Part shown: piece by piece, positions 27,683 to 34,884 of the stretch
Position numbering within the stretch: position 1 is the stretch's first letter
Layout: each line of letters opens with the position of its first letter
IMG/VR virus record: IMGVR_UViG_3300042691_034899
Location: 1 to 64,000 of that record
Strand: one strand, 5' to 3'
Origin: a virus
DNA length: 64,000 nt
Notes under the pieces: model-generated
Told to the model about the DNA's origin: nothing
What the model saw: the letters and a program-made list of their open reading frames with translations, nothing else
Databases searched by the model: none
Program-made: the position numbers and the translations under genes

Positions 27683-28210
27683 ATGAGAAAGCTTAAGAAG
27701 CGAATTATTATTTGCGGACATGCAGCATCTGGTAAAGATTATCTAGCTGCTGAGTTTATAAATCAAGGATATAAAAAAGATATAAGCAAGACCACTAGGC
27801 CAATGAGATCTGGTGAAAAACCTGGAGTTACTTATAAGTTTGTATCGTATAATGATTTTAAAAATAGTATCTCAAAAGGGGATTTCTTTGAGTACCTAAA
27901 TTTTAACGGCTGGTACTATGGTACTACACTTGACAGTTGGAATACATCTGATATTTTTATCATGGCTCCATCTGCTATAAAAAAATTACCTAAAGAAGAT
28001 AGAGAAGAAAGTGTAGTACTATTCATAGATATCGATAGGTCCGAAAGATTAAATAGAATATCTAAGAGATCTGATGCTGATTCTGTAACGAGAAGATTAC
28101 TTGCTGACGATGATGATTTCAATGGCTTTATAAGCTATGATTATAGGGAGACTTCTCCTAACTTTAATAGTAAATCTATAGTTGAGTTTTTAATACGTAT
28201 AGCTTCATGA
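27683..28210 (+). CDS. gmk: Guanylate kinase-like enzyme
   Basis: 175 residues. P-loop G-H-A-A-S-G-K-D is at 12-19 and the GMP-binding signature T-T-R-P-M-R-S-G-E near 37-45, followed by Y-K-F-V and F-x-E-Y. It converts GMP/dGMP to GDP/dGDP, feeding dGTP synthesis together with NrdAB and ThyA. It is shorter than cellular enzymes (about 200). The P-loop ends in Asp instead of Ser/Thr, a variation seen in some phage nucleotide kinases. Overlaps the next gene by four bases. Confidence 0.8.
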   Translation: MRKLKKRIIICGHAASGKDYLAAEFINQGYKKDISKTTRPMRSGEKPGVTYKFVSYNDFKNSISKGDFFEYLNFNGWYYGTTLDSWNTSDIFIMAPSAIKKLPKEDREESVVLFIDIDRSERLNRISKRSDADSVTRRLLADDDDFNGFISYDYRETSPNFNSKSIVEFLIRIAS

Positions 28211-28395
28211 TAATTAATGTAATTACTAATTCTGATAAAAAAGAAAACCTGGACACACTATTATATGAAATGTATCCAGGTTGTAAAATACTAAGTAGTA
28301 GTATTATAAAGGTTGAGTATCACAAAGAATACAAGTATTCAAAGTCTTTTAAAGTACAAAAGGATGGGTTACTCATTTTCCATGATAGAGATTAA
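28207..28395 (+). CDS. Small hypothetical protein, end of rightward block
   Basis: 62 residues, not recognised. Its 3' end overlaps by 27 bases the 3' end of the leftward gene 28369-28665, so the two operons meet tail to tail with no terminator between them. Confidence 0.45.
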   Translation: MIINVITNSDKKENLDTLLYEMYPGCKILSSSIIKVEYHKEYKYSKSFKVQKDGLLIFHDRD

Positions 28396-28665
28396 ATCTC
28401 TTGCCTCAGCAGCTTTTTCAAACATCTCGTTTTCAACAAAATATTTTTGAGCATTCTCAAGAACATCTTTGATCATATCTGTATGGATGTAAACTTTACC
28501 GAGAACTTCTTCTCCAAAATCAAAATCTACAAGTAGAAGTATCTCTTCTTCTGATCCATTTTCAATAAATTCTCTACATTTTTCCAATCCTTTTTCGTGG
28601 ATTAATGACCTGTTATTCTCAAGCCATTTTTCAATTACATCACTTACGTCTTCTTCGTCTTTCAT
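28369..28665 (-). CDS. Acidic protein with UVR-like C-terminal motif
   Basis: 98 residues, strongly acidic. The C-terminal stretch E-M-F-E-K-A-A-E-A-R-D-L-I-S matches the helix pattern of the UVR motif (E-x-A-A-x-x-R-D-x-I) that mediates UvrB-UvrC contacts and occurs in other partner proteins. The rest is not recognised. It ends the leftward operon. Confidence 0.5.
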   Translation of the reverse strand: MKDEEDVSDVIEKWLENNRSLIHEKGLEKCREFIENGSEEEILLLVDFDFGEEVLGKVYIHTDMIKDVLENAQKYFVENEMFEKAAEARDLISIMENE

Positions 28666-28666
28666 C

Positions 28667-28930
28667 TTACTTCATTAAATTATGCATAGAGTGCTTTATT
28701 TTATCGATCATTACTTTTACTAGAATCCTGTATATGAAAAGTATAGCAACGCAAATAATAGATGAAGTAATTCCAATTTTTGTTGCATAAGGGAACTCCC
28801 AAACTGCTAATACTAAACTTAAAATTGATAGTATAAAGAATCCTAACTGAGTGTATATCAACCACTTGAATCTTTCAGCGACATAATTTTCAGCGTGATG
28901 CTTAATCATATATTCAATAAAATCTCTCAT
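28667..28930 (-). CDS. Two-helix membrane protein
   Basis: 87 residues from ATG 28930. Two hydrophobic segments (L-G-F-F-I-L-S-I-L-S-L-V-L-A-V and I-T-S-S-I-I-C-V-A-I-L-F-I-Y) are joined by a short loop, with basic flanks. An upstream TTG at 28951 is in frame but lies inside the promoter box at 28949-28956, so the ATG is preferred. Function unknown. Confidence 0.55.
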   Translation of the reverse strand: MRDFIEYMIKHHAENYVAERFKWLIYTQLGFFILSILSLVLAVWEFPYATKIGITSSIICVAILFIYRILVKVMIDKIKHSMHNLMK

Positions 28931-28948
28931 AAAAAATGTATATATGTA

Positions 28949-28979
28949 CAAATATACAAAATATTTTTTAATTAGACAA
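28949..28979 (-). promoter_or_regulatory. Internal promoter for membrane-protein gene
   Basis: Minus strand TTG (28979-28977), 20 bases, TATATTTG (28956-28949); it lies 18 bases before the ATG at 28930 and inside or next to the end of the thioesterase gene. Confidence 0.6.
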
Positions 28980-29366
28980 CATAGAAGAGACTCTAGACCT
29001 AGATTTCTCCCCTATTGGAATTGGATAACCACCCTCATCTATATGTACAAATTTAATATGTGTTTTTAGAACCACAACTTGTTTACCTGTATATACATTA
29101 TGAGCTCTTGCCTCCATGTATAAATTTATAGAAGAGTTACCTATTGATTGTGGATAACCGTATATTTTAATTAGCTGTCCTTCACGAGCTGGCTTTTCAA
29201 AATTACATTTATCAATTGATACTGTAACCATTCTAGGTGTATCACAAAGCTGCATTGCATAACCTGCTGCTGAAGCATCAATCCATGCTAAAAGTTTTCC
29301 ACCGAATAGGTTACCATGAAAACCTAAATCGGATTTTTTAATTGGGTGTGAGTTTAATAATTCCAT
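28968..29366 (-). CDS. Acyl-CoA thioesterase, hotdog fold (YciA-like)
   Basis: 132 residues. G-F-H-G-N-L-F-G-G-K-L-L-A-W-I-D-A-S-A near residues 15-33 is the hotdog active-site helix of the YciA/BFIT acyl-CoA thioesterases (N-x-x-G-x-x-x-G-G, D). It is followed by V-T-V-S-I-D-K-C-N-F-E-K-P and G-Y-P-Q-S-I-G-N-S-S. It hydrolyses acyl-CoA to free acid and CoA. Start ATG overlaps the thyA stop (TAATG), so it is coupled to dTMP synthesis. A lipid-metabolism enzyme is unusual in a phage. Confidence 0.8.
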   Translation of the reverse strand: MELLNSHPIKKSDLGFHGNLFGGKLLAWIDASAAGYAMQLCDTPRMVTVSIDKCNFEKPAREGQLIKIYGYPQSIGNSSINLYMEARAHNVYTGKQVVVLKTHIKFVHIDEGGYPIPIGEKSRSRVSSMLSN

Positions 29367-30400
29367 TAATTTGATAAAGGTGCTTTAATATGTGGATGTG
29401 ATTTATAATCTTCAATCAGAAAATCTTGTACCTCAATATATTCTATTTGTCCTAGTATGTCTGAATCGGGATTCCAGAATTCATCATTAATAGTTAATGA
29501 ACATAATGAATAAGGTTCCCTACTGATTTGTTCTTTAGCTTGATCTACGTGGTTTAAGTATAAATGTGTATCACCTAAATTACCAATTAATTCATCAGGA
29601 ACCATGTTAACTTCTTTTGCAATTATTTCAAGAAGCAGCCCATATGACGCTATATTAAATGGCAAACCAAGAAATGTATCTACCGAACGTTGATTCCACA
29701 TTAGAGAAATAGCTCTGTATTTTCCTGGATTAGTAATCTTTTCCTCTCTAGTTGTTGGTCTTGTATAAAATTGAAAATCAGTATGACATGGTGGAAGTGT
29801 CATTTGGCCCAATTCACCAACATTCCAAGCCGAAACTTTATTACGTCTAGAATCTGGATCTGTTTTAAGTAAGTGGATTGAGTTTGCGATTTGATCATAC
29901 TTTGGGACTTTTTTAAAATCGGTCTCCATTCCATGATTCCATCCAGTAGGTACTTTATGGAACCCTCCCCAACTTCTCCATTGAGCTCCATAAATAGGAC
30001 CTAATTCACCCCACTTCTTAGCAAACTCTTCATCAAGCTTTATCGCTTTTTCGAAGTCTTCTTTTGACAACTTTGGTATTGTACTAAATGGTGAAGTTTC
30101 ATTTGCTTTATCATTCCATTCACAATACTTCTTATATGCATCCCCCATCCAGATGTTACAATCATTCTCAATAAGGTACTTAATGTTTGTATCTCCACGT
30201 AAGAACCAAAGAAGCTCTGCTACTACACCTTTCCAATAAACTTTTTTTGTAGTTAAGATTGGGAACCCTTCTGACATCTTGTGTCTAATCTGTCTTCCAA
30301 ATACTGATAAGGTTCCAGTACCAGTTCGGTCTTCTTTCCTAATACCATTATCTAGGATATCCTGTAAAAGTTCTTGGTACTGTTTATCTAGATTGTTCAT
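29366..30400 (-). CDS. thyA: Thymidylate synthase
   Basis: 344 residues versus about 264 in E. coli ThyA; extra material lies at about residues 85-125 and 145-165. R-T-G-T-G is at 25-29, the catalytic Cys is C205 in L-P-P-C-H-T-D-F, and N-Q-R-S-V-D-x-F-L-G-L-P-F-N is intact. It methylates dUMP to dTMP with methylene-tetrahydrofolate. With NrdAB and Gmk it makes the phage largely independent in dNTP supply. Confidence 0.97.
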   Translation of the reverse strand: MNNLDKQYQELLQDILDNGIRKEDRTGTGTLSVFGRQIRHKMSEGFPILTTKKVYWKGVVAELLWFLRGDTNIKYLIENDCNIWMGDAYKKYCEWNDKANETSPFSTIPKLSKEDFEKAIKLDEEFAKKWGELGPIYGAQWRSWGGFHKVPTGWNHGMETDFKKVPKYDQIANSIHLLKTDPDSRRNKVSAWNVGELGQMTLPPCHTDFQFYTRPTTREEKITNPGKYRAISLMWNQRSVDTFLGLPFNIASYGLLLEIIAKEVNMVPDELIGNLGDTHLYLNHVDQAKEQISREPYSLCSLTINDEFWNPDSDILGQIEYIEVQDFLIEDYKSHPHIKAPLSN

Positions 30401-30977
30401 TAAGCTCGCATATTATTTGGTCAGATGATTTATCTTTTCTGTGTGAAAAATGTATATGAGAATCAACAGTCATATTTGATCTGTTAGGATTCTTCTTCCA
30501 TTTCTCATGTCTTATAACTTGTATTATATCAAATGCAATTCTGCAGGAGTCATCAACAGATGGGTTATAGATCCCCCAAGATCCATGAAGTGGCATAGTA
30601 ATATCATTGATCAAAATGTTTCTTGGCCGCAATAAAGCTCTATCCGCATCATCTCTAATCTGATGATACCTTGAATAGTCAGTACTCAACTTAACATCTT
30701 TAAGTTTTATCCAAGCTTTCTCTTCCACCCAATGTCCATCTTTACCAACACTTCCATTAATCAATGCTTTACCATTTTTAATTTCAAGTATCTCACCTTG
30801 AGGAGTCCTATCACCCACCTCTGGTTTTTTAGTTGGCCTACATAAAGACTCAATAAAACTTTGAAATGTTGGATGATCTTTTATTCTTTCGAACTGACCA
30901 GCTCCAATCCTAGAATAGAAATCAAGAGCATCCTGTACAATCCAGAGCTGCTCATCTGTTAGTTTTAAAGTATTCAT
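30384..30977 (-). CDS. Conserved phage protein, unknown function
   Basis: 197 residues. N-terminal L-T-D-E-Q-L-W-I-V-Q-D-A-L-D-F-Y-S-R-I-G, a central small beta domain (about 50-95) and a C-terminal S-V-D-D-S-C-R-I-A-F-D-I-I-Q-V-I-R-H-E form a pattern I associate with a widespread uncharacterised phage family found near nucleotide-metabolism genes. It overlaps thyA by 17 bases. Confidence 0.5.
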   Translation of the reverse strand: MNTLKLTDEQLWIVQDALDFYSRIGAGQFERIKDHPTFQSFIESLCRPTKKPEVGDRTPQGEILEIKNGKALINGSVGKDGHWVEEKAWIKLKDVKLSTDYSRYHQIRDDADRALLRPRNILINDITMPLHGSWGIYNPSVDDSCRIAFDIIQVIRHEKWKKNPNRSNMTVDSHIHFSHRKDKSSDQIICELNEQSR

Positions 30978-31192
30978 CAGTTTATTTTTCTAAATCTTGG
31001 TACAGGAAATTCCTCACTCACTACCTCATTCCAATGACTGTAAGGTCTTGCAAATACTTGTTCTGATTTATCCGATGTATAGATTACAAGCTCTTCGTTT
31101 GTTTCTGTATGCTTACTCATACAAATAATTTGGTATACACCACCTTTATAGTGTAACCATTTCTCTAAGGGTTGTGGAATACTACCTTCCAT
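30977..31192 (-). CDS. DUF1653-family protein
   Basis: 71 residues. W-L-H-Y-K-G-G-V-Y-Q-I, then H-T-E-T-N-E-E-L-V-I-Y, F-A-R-P-Y-S and V-P-R-F match the DUF1653 layout (H-Y-K-G, h-t-E-t-x-E-x-l-V-V-Y, R-P, R-F). The family is a small beta domain of unknown function common in bacteria and phages. Confidence 0.75.
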   Translation of the reverse strand: MEGSIPQPLEKWLHYKGGVYQIICMSKHTETNEELVIYTSDKSEQVFARPYSHWNEVVSEEFPVPRFRKIN

Positions 31193-31289
31193 ACTTTTTT
31201 CTTAAGTATGCTGCATATCTAGATTGCTTTCTTCCGTTAATAAAAAACCAACCCCAGTTCATTTCAAACCATTTAATAAGTGCTTTCAT
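31185..31289 (-). CDS. 34-residue Trp/Arg-rich peptide
   Basis: ATG at 31289-31287 overlaps the stop of the upstream gene (ATGA), and its own stop lies just inside the next gene. The product is short, aromatic in the first half (W-F-E-M-N-W-G-W-F-F) and basic in the second. The coupling supports translation. Function unknown. Confidence 0.4.
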
Positions 31290-31507
31290 AATATTACTCC
31301 TTTAACTTTTTTATACTTGGCCACATCATCAATCATATATAGTTTTGATTCATGAGTTCCATACCATGACTCTTGATGAACATTTAAATACACATCTCTT
31401 TCTTCAGATATAACTGGATAGCTATGCCCTCCTTCATATCCGTCTACAAATACATGTAGATCTGGATCTAATCTATTTAATTCTTCGATAAGTTCTCTTA
31501 CAGTCAT
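31286..31507 (-). CDS. Small conserved phage protein
   Basis: 73 residues. V-R-E-L-I-E-E-L-N-x-L-x-P-D-L-x-V-F-V-D at the N-terminus is the pattern of a family common in phages and genomic islands, with no known function. It shares one base with the stop of the 43-residue gene upstream. Confidence 0.55.
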   Translation of the reverse strand: MTVRELIEELNRLDPDLHVFVDGYEGGHSYPVISEERDVYLNVHQESWYGTHESKLYMIDDVAKYKKVKGVIL

Positions 31508-31638
31508 CAGTCACCTTCTTCATTGTTAATACCTCGTACTTTCGAAAGCTGAAATTTTATACTTTCTCGCATAGAAAATTCTTTAATGAACCTTAGAAAT
31601 CTATGTTTACTTCCGCATCCAAATGTAGTCCTTTTCAT
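31507..31638 (-). CDS. 43-residue basic protein
   Basis: ATG at 31638-31636; the stop overlaps the next start (TGATG). Arg/Lys-rich (K-H-R-F-L-R-F-I-K-E-F) with no cysteine pairs. Not recognised. It lies 13 bases downstream of the secreted-protein gene. Confidence 0.4.
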   Translation of the reverse strand: MKRTTFGCGSKHRFLRFIKEFSMRESIKFQLSKVRGINNEEGD

Positions 31639-31651
31639 CTTTATTTCAAAA

Positions 31652-32719
31652 TTATTTTCTAAATTTTTTCATTGTGCCATCTTCAAAGATCTTAATGTAC
31701 ACACCTTCTCCAAGTTCACCATGCACTTCTCTTCCAAGCATGTCTACAATCTTTATAACTTTTTTAACTTCAATTCTTGTATTATTTATAACAACAACTC
31801 CTATGATATCCATCGCTCCATCAAAGTCCCACTGTTTCAATCTGTAGTAATTAAGTTTCCCCTGTTCGAAATTGTGATCATTAAACAAGTACTCAGAAAC
31901 TTCATTAGAGAACCCAACACTTTTCACATCTCCAATATATCTCCACTGATCTCCATCAGTACTAGTCTCAATACTAAAGTAATCACTGTTATGTTCAGTA
32001 GCAGTACTCCACAAAAGTACATTTACTCCATCCTTGTTAAGTCCGCTATACTCCATCATCTCTACTGGAAGCGAAGGATCAGCAGTCTCAATAAGTTCGA
32101 TGTTATCAATCCACCACTCTTCACCAGTTGAATTGGCCCTTACAAATATTCTACCTGCAAGCTGAGTTATTCCAGGAGTGAATACAAGAGTGATTGTAGA
32201 ATACCCATCACCAGTAGTTGTTCTGTTACCACCACCAGCTGGGGTATAAGTATTAAGCGAACTATTTCGAACCTTGATTACTGATCCAGCAGGGTTGTAA
32301 TTCCAATATGCATTACTAAAACCTGTCACTCTGATTTCATTTGTATAACTAGTTCCTCCATTTGTACTAACTGATAGCTCCATGTAATCAGTACCATCAA
32401 CTCCAGCAGTAGCAACAGTCGGCCCAGAGAACCTATAAGATCCTAACCTAAATCTAAGTGCATACTCAGATGAAGCAGTAAGCCCAGTCACATTTGGTAA
32501 AACATAAATATTAGATTCCACACTAGAGGATCCATTACCAGCTCCATAAATAGCAGCACTTAAATCTGGAGATACAGATACATTCATAAAGTACCCAGTA
32601 GTAGGAGAGTTCATAGCCCAATAACATGGCCAACTAAATGTTTCTATGTTATCAAATAACACAGTAGTCTGCCCCATAACAGAGAGGGGCATAAGTAGAG
32701 TTAGTAATAATTTTTTCAT
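31652..32719 (-). CDS. Secreted protein with T9SS-type C-terminal domain
   Basis: 355 residues. Residues 1-17 form a Sec signal ending V-M-G-Q. About 20-210 is a beta-sandwich of jelly-roll type (W-W-I-D-N-I-E-L ending). About 218-305 is the Bacteroidota module L-P-V-E-M-M-E, W-S-T-A-T-E-H-N-S-D-Y-F, Y-Y-R-L-K-Q-W-D-F-D-G. About 310-355 has V-K-I-V-D-M-L-G-R-E-V and G-V-Y-I-K-I-F-E-D-G-T, ending K-K-F-R-K, the pattern of a type A sorting domain for the type IX secretion system. The product is expected on the host surface or outside the cell. It sits in the phage operon between phage genes. Confidence 0.75.
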   Translation of the reverse strand: MKKLLLTLLMPLSVMGQTTVLFDNIETFSWPCYWAMNSPTTGYFMNVSVSPDLSAAIYGAGNGSSSVESNIYVLPNVTGLTASSEYALRFRLGSYRFSGPTVATAGVDGTDYMELSVSTNGGTSYTNEIRVTGFSNAYWNYNPAGSVIKVRNSSLNTYTPAGGGNRTTTGDGYSTITLVFTPGITQLAGRIFVRANSTGEEWWIDNIELIETADPSLPVEMMEYSGLNKDGVNVLLWSTATEHNSDYFSIETSTDGDQWRYIGDVKSVGFSNEVSEYLFNDHNFEQGKLNYYRLKQWDFDGAMDIIGVVVINNTRIEVKKVIKIVDMLGREVHGELGEGVYIKIFEDGTMKKFRK

Positions 32720-33090
32720 TCTTCAATTAGTGTTAATTCAACCCCAGATGCGAGGTAATAATAAAATAAATTTTGCAACTGATCAACAGTGCTTACAACT
32801 TTCCTATTTGGACCAACAAAGGTTCTTCTACCATCAGCCAGTAGAAGCTCAAAATCATGATCACCAAATCTGACAAACTCACTTTGATTACATCCATTAT
32901 AAATAGACCCACCAAACTCTTCTATCCATTCCCAATCAAGAGGCATCTTAGAAAACTCCTCACACACTCCCTCAACATAATCTCCATCTAAAGTATACCC
33001 ACATACAATAGACTCACTTACACTGAAGACCTCAACAACAACTCCTTTAAAAACAATAAGGTTACCAACCCTAAGATCCATACATAACAT
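32716..33090 (-). CDS. Bacteroidota phage/prophage family protein
   Basis: 124 residues. D-L-R-V-G-N-L-I near the start, a central beta region, and a C-terminal V-D-Q-L-Q-N-L-F-Y-Y-Y-L-A-S-G-V-E-L fit an uncharacterised family repeated in Bacteroidota phages and integrated elements (R-I-G-N ... L-Q-N-L-Y-x-A-L). It overlaps the next gene by four bases and the upstream gene by 20. Confidence 0.55.
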   Translation of the reverse strand: MLCMDLRVGNLIVFKGVVVEVFSVSESIVCGYTLDGDYVEGVCEEFSKMPLDWEWIEEFGGSIYNGCNQSEFVRFGDHDFELLLADGRRTFVGPNRKVVSTVDQLQNLFYYYLASGVELTLIEE

Positions 33091-33247
33091 CCCTAAGTAG
33101 TTTTATCTTAATATCCAATACATCAATACAACCCTTATGATAATCCATAGACTCTCTACATAGGGTAGTCCTAAACCTATCTACATGGTATTCCCTTGTC
33201 TGTATATAACCATCAAGTAGTTCTTTCAAATCCTCCAAACTTTTCAT
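33071..33247 (-). CDS. Small helical protein, first gene of leftward operon
   Basis: 58 residues from ATG 33247, charged and helical (K-S-L-E-D-L-K-E-L-L-D-G). A longer frame from GTG 33295 adds a hydrophobic stretch, but that stretch contains the promoter at 33253-33284, so the internal ATG, five bases after the -7 box, is preferred. Confidence 0.5.
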   Translation of the reverse strand: MKSLEDLKELLDGYIQTREYHVDRFRTTLCRESMDYHKGCIDVLDIKIKLLRDVMYGS

Positions 33248-33252
33248 AGCCA

Positions 33253-33284
33253 CAAATCTAACAAAAAGAATCAATACAAACAAA
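33253..33284 (-). promoter_or_regulatory. Promoter of the thyA/T9SS leftward operon
   Basis: Minus strand TTTG (33284-33281), 20 bases, TAGATTTG (33260-33253), then five bases to the ATG at 33247. It predicts an almost leaderless operon mRNA. Confidence 0.7.
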
Positions 33285-33577
33285 TAAATTAACACCTATC
33301 TAATTTAATCCCCCCTCCCCAACCATAAGTATAAACACCTACCCCCCATTACACAATTTGCGTTACACAAAATGTAGAATAATATCCTATAGGGAATAAA
33401 CTATTTCCAGATGATGACCCCAGATGTTGCTTAGACTTTTTTTGGGAGGGGTTAAAAATCAAAATACAAAATCGACCATACCTGCGTAACCACTATACCC
33501 CCCCATGCCCCGTAGCTTGGGAGTTTTTGGGGCGCACCCCTATACAAAAAATAAAGAACATACGCAAGTTTTGAGCC

Positions 33578-33612
33578 CAAAAGTTTTGAAAAAGTTTTGT
33601 TCAAAAGTTTTA
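33578..33612 (+). repeat. CAAAAGTTTT direct repeats
   Basis: CAAAAGTTTTG (33578-33588) and CAAAAGTTTTA (33602-33612) start 24 bases apart, separated by another AAAAAGTTTTG. AGCCC flanks the set on both sides. Possible protein-binding iterons. Confidence 0.45.
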
Positions 33613-33651
33613 GCCCATTTTCTTGGATCTTACGTATATTTTTACTAAAGA

Positions 33652-33682
33652 GTATACCTAGCAGTATACTAGTAGTGTATAC
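33652..33682 (+). repeat. Three GTATAC palindromes
   Basis: GTATAC occurs at 33652-33657, 33664-33669 and 33677-33682, starts 12 and 13 bases apart, close to one helical turn. The spacing would place bound proteins on nearly one face of the DNA. Confidence 0.5.
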
Positions 33683-33695
33683 AAAAAACTTTCCT

Positions 33696-33707
33696 AACTT
33701 GCAAGTT
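33696..33707. promoter_or_regulatory. AACTTGCAAGTT palindrome, candidate operator
   Basis: Perfect 12-base palindrome. Its half-site ACTTGC recurs at the -33 position of all three promoters that follow and of the promoter upstream of nrdB. Confidence 0.45.
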
Positions 33708-33771
33708 TTTGGGGCTTAACTTACTAACACACAATTGTTAATAACTACATGTAATTATTTTTACAAATTAC

Positions 33772-33801
33772 TTGCTATATTAATTATAATAACTATATTT
33801 G
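33772..33801 (+). promoter_or_regulatory. Tandem promoter P1
   Basis: TTG (33772-33774), 19 bases, TATATTTG (33794-33801). The upstream part reads TTTACAAATTACTTGC, similar to P2 and P3. Confidence 0.65.
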
Positions 33802-33861
33802 TATGTGGTCAAAGGACAACGAAACGAATTGAAATAATTGAAAAAAAAGTTTACAAAAAAC

Positions 33862-33892
33862 TTGCACAATTGAAATTGTTTACTTATCTTTA
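33862..33892 (+). promoter_or_regulatory. Tandem promoter P2
   Basis: TTG (33862-33864), 20 bases, TATCTTTA (33885-33892). The -33 box lies in a repeat of about 33 bases (33837-33871) shared with P3 and contains TTTACAAAAAACTTGC. Confidence 0.65.
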
Positions 33893-33948
33893 CAATATGA
33901 AACAAAGATAAAGGGACAAAAAAAGATTGAAAAAAGTTTACAAAAAAC

Positions 33949-33979
33949 TTGCACAATTAAAAAAAGTTTTGTATCTTTG
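33949..33979 (+). promoter_or_regulatory. Tandem promoter P3
   Basis: TTG (33949-33951), 20 bases, TATCTTTG (33972-33979), 26 bases before the ATG at 34006. The upstream repeat (33926-33958) is nearly identical to that of P2. Confidence 0.75.
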
Positions 33980-34005
33980 ATAAGTAGAAAATAAAACAAG
34001 TAGTA

Positions 34006-34227
34006 ATGGAAAATTCAACAACGATTTTCCTCCCTAATAAGGAATGCCTAATCGGGAGGGCTAAGGTTACCAAAGTTGGTAAACTTCACAAAGGTAAACG
34101 AACGGTAAAAATTCAGACTGTTCGTGAGAATTTAGAGGGGCAGTTTTTGTACCTAGCTAACAAAGATCGTAGGCGAATTGATCAACAGAATTCTAGGGCT
34201 GAAAAAAGAGCTATGAGAATTAAGTAA
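34006..34227 (+). CDS. Small basic protein, first gene of accessory array
   Basis: 73 residues, strongly basic in the C-terminal half (K-D-R-R-R-I-D-Q-Q-N-S-R-A-E-K-R-A). The N-terminal half is beta-like with K-V-T-K-V-G-K-L-H-K-G-K-R. It is driven by the three tandem promoters, so probably expressed early and strongly. A nucleic-acid-binding or host-takeover protein is possible. Confidence 0.55.
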   Translation: MENSTTIFLPNKECLIGRAKVTKVGKLHKGKRTVKIQTVRENLEGQFLYLANKDRRRIDQQNSRAEKRAMRIK

Positions 34228-34366
34228 TGTTGCAAACATATTGCAAAGTATATGCTACCCTAGTTAGGTAATTGGGAGGGGTACGTTAGAGCCTGAACGT
34301 TAAAAAAGGATTGTAGACAAATGTTAATGTGCATACTGTGTCTTGTTGTGAACAGATATAGTAGGT

Positions 34367-34383
34367 CTATTCGAGTCGAATAG
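34367..34383. promoter_or_regulatory. 17-base palindrome, candidate operator
   Basis: CTATTCGA, one central G, TCGAATAG: a perfect inverted repeat in the 205-base gap before the gene at 34433. It has no T-run, so an operator is more likely than a terminator. Confidence 0.5.
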
Positions 34384-34432
34384 GTTTAGGTACATGATAC
34401 GCTCAAACATTAACACACAAAAACTCTTTATT

Positions 34433-34834
34433 ATGAAAAATGTAGGAATTACTTTAGTGCAAGGTGAAGCTAAGTTACACTTCAACACGGAATTATCAAG
34501 CAGAAATTTCACTGAAATTTCAGGTACACTAAGCGGACGTATACTCGCTTTAATGTATCGCAAGAAAAAGTACAATATCAATCTAGGTGGATTTTCTTTC
34601 GCCCGTAAATTCGATGTTCGTATTGAAATTGATGGCATGGCTTCCGATGGTACGAACACAATTGCCAATGGTTTAGTGCAGTTTGGGATCACCATTCAGA
34701 ACAATGAGAAATCGTTCGAGAAATTCCATGGCTTTATTGGTGAATTGGTTGAGGATATCTTGACAGGACGTAACGTTTTGGAGGGTACATTGGACGAAAT
34801 ATTGGACGCATACGGAATCCAATTGATCAAGTAA
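34433..34834 (+). CDS. Hypothetical protein
   Basis: 133 residues from ATG 34433 (an in-frame ATG at 34394 would add 13). Beta-rich first half (G-E-A-K-L-H-F-N, I-S-G-T-L-S-G-R), amphipathic helix at the end. Not recognised. A 17-base palindrome lies just upstream, suggesting regulated expression. Confidence 0.5.
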   Translation: MKNVGITLVQGEAKLHFNTELSSRNFTEISGTLSGRILALMYRKKKYNINLGGFSFARKFDVRIEIDGMASDGTNTIANGLVQFGITIQNNEKSFEKFHGFIGELVEDILTGRNVLEGTLDEILDAYGIQLIK

Positions 34835-34884
34835 TCACAGACAAAATCCCCCTCTATTAATCGGAGGGGGTAAACTCTAGTCAC

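Larger units (their letters stand above)
33296..34005 (+). other. Gene-free divergent control region
   Basis: About 710 bases without a supportable gene, between the leftward thyA operon and the rightward accessory array. It contains C-runs, two CAAAAGTTTT repeats (33578-33612), three GTATAC palindromes (33652-33682), a 12-base palindrome (33696-33707) and three tandem promoters (33772-33979). This is the main divergence point of transcription in the window and a plausible replication origin. Confidence 0.6.

Noticed and set aside
28930-28951. TTG start for the membrane protein giving seven extra residues
   Set aside because: The TTG lies within the -7 box TATATTTG; an ATG 18 bases downstream of the box is more likely.
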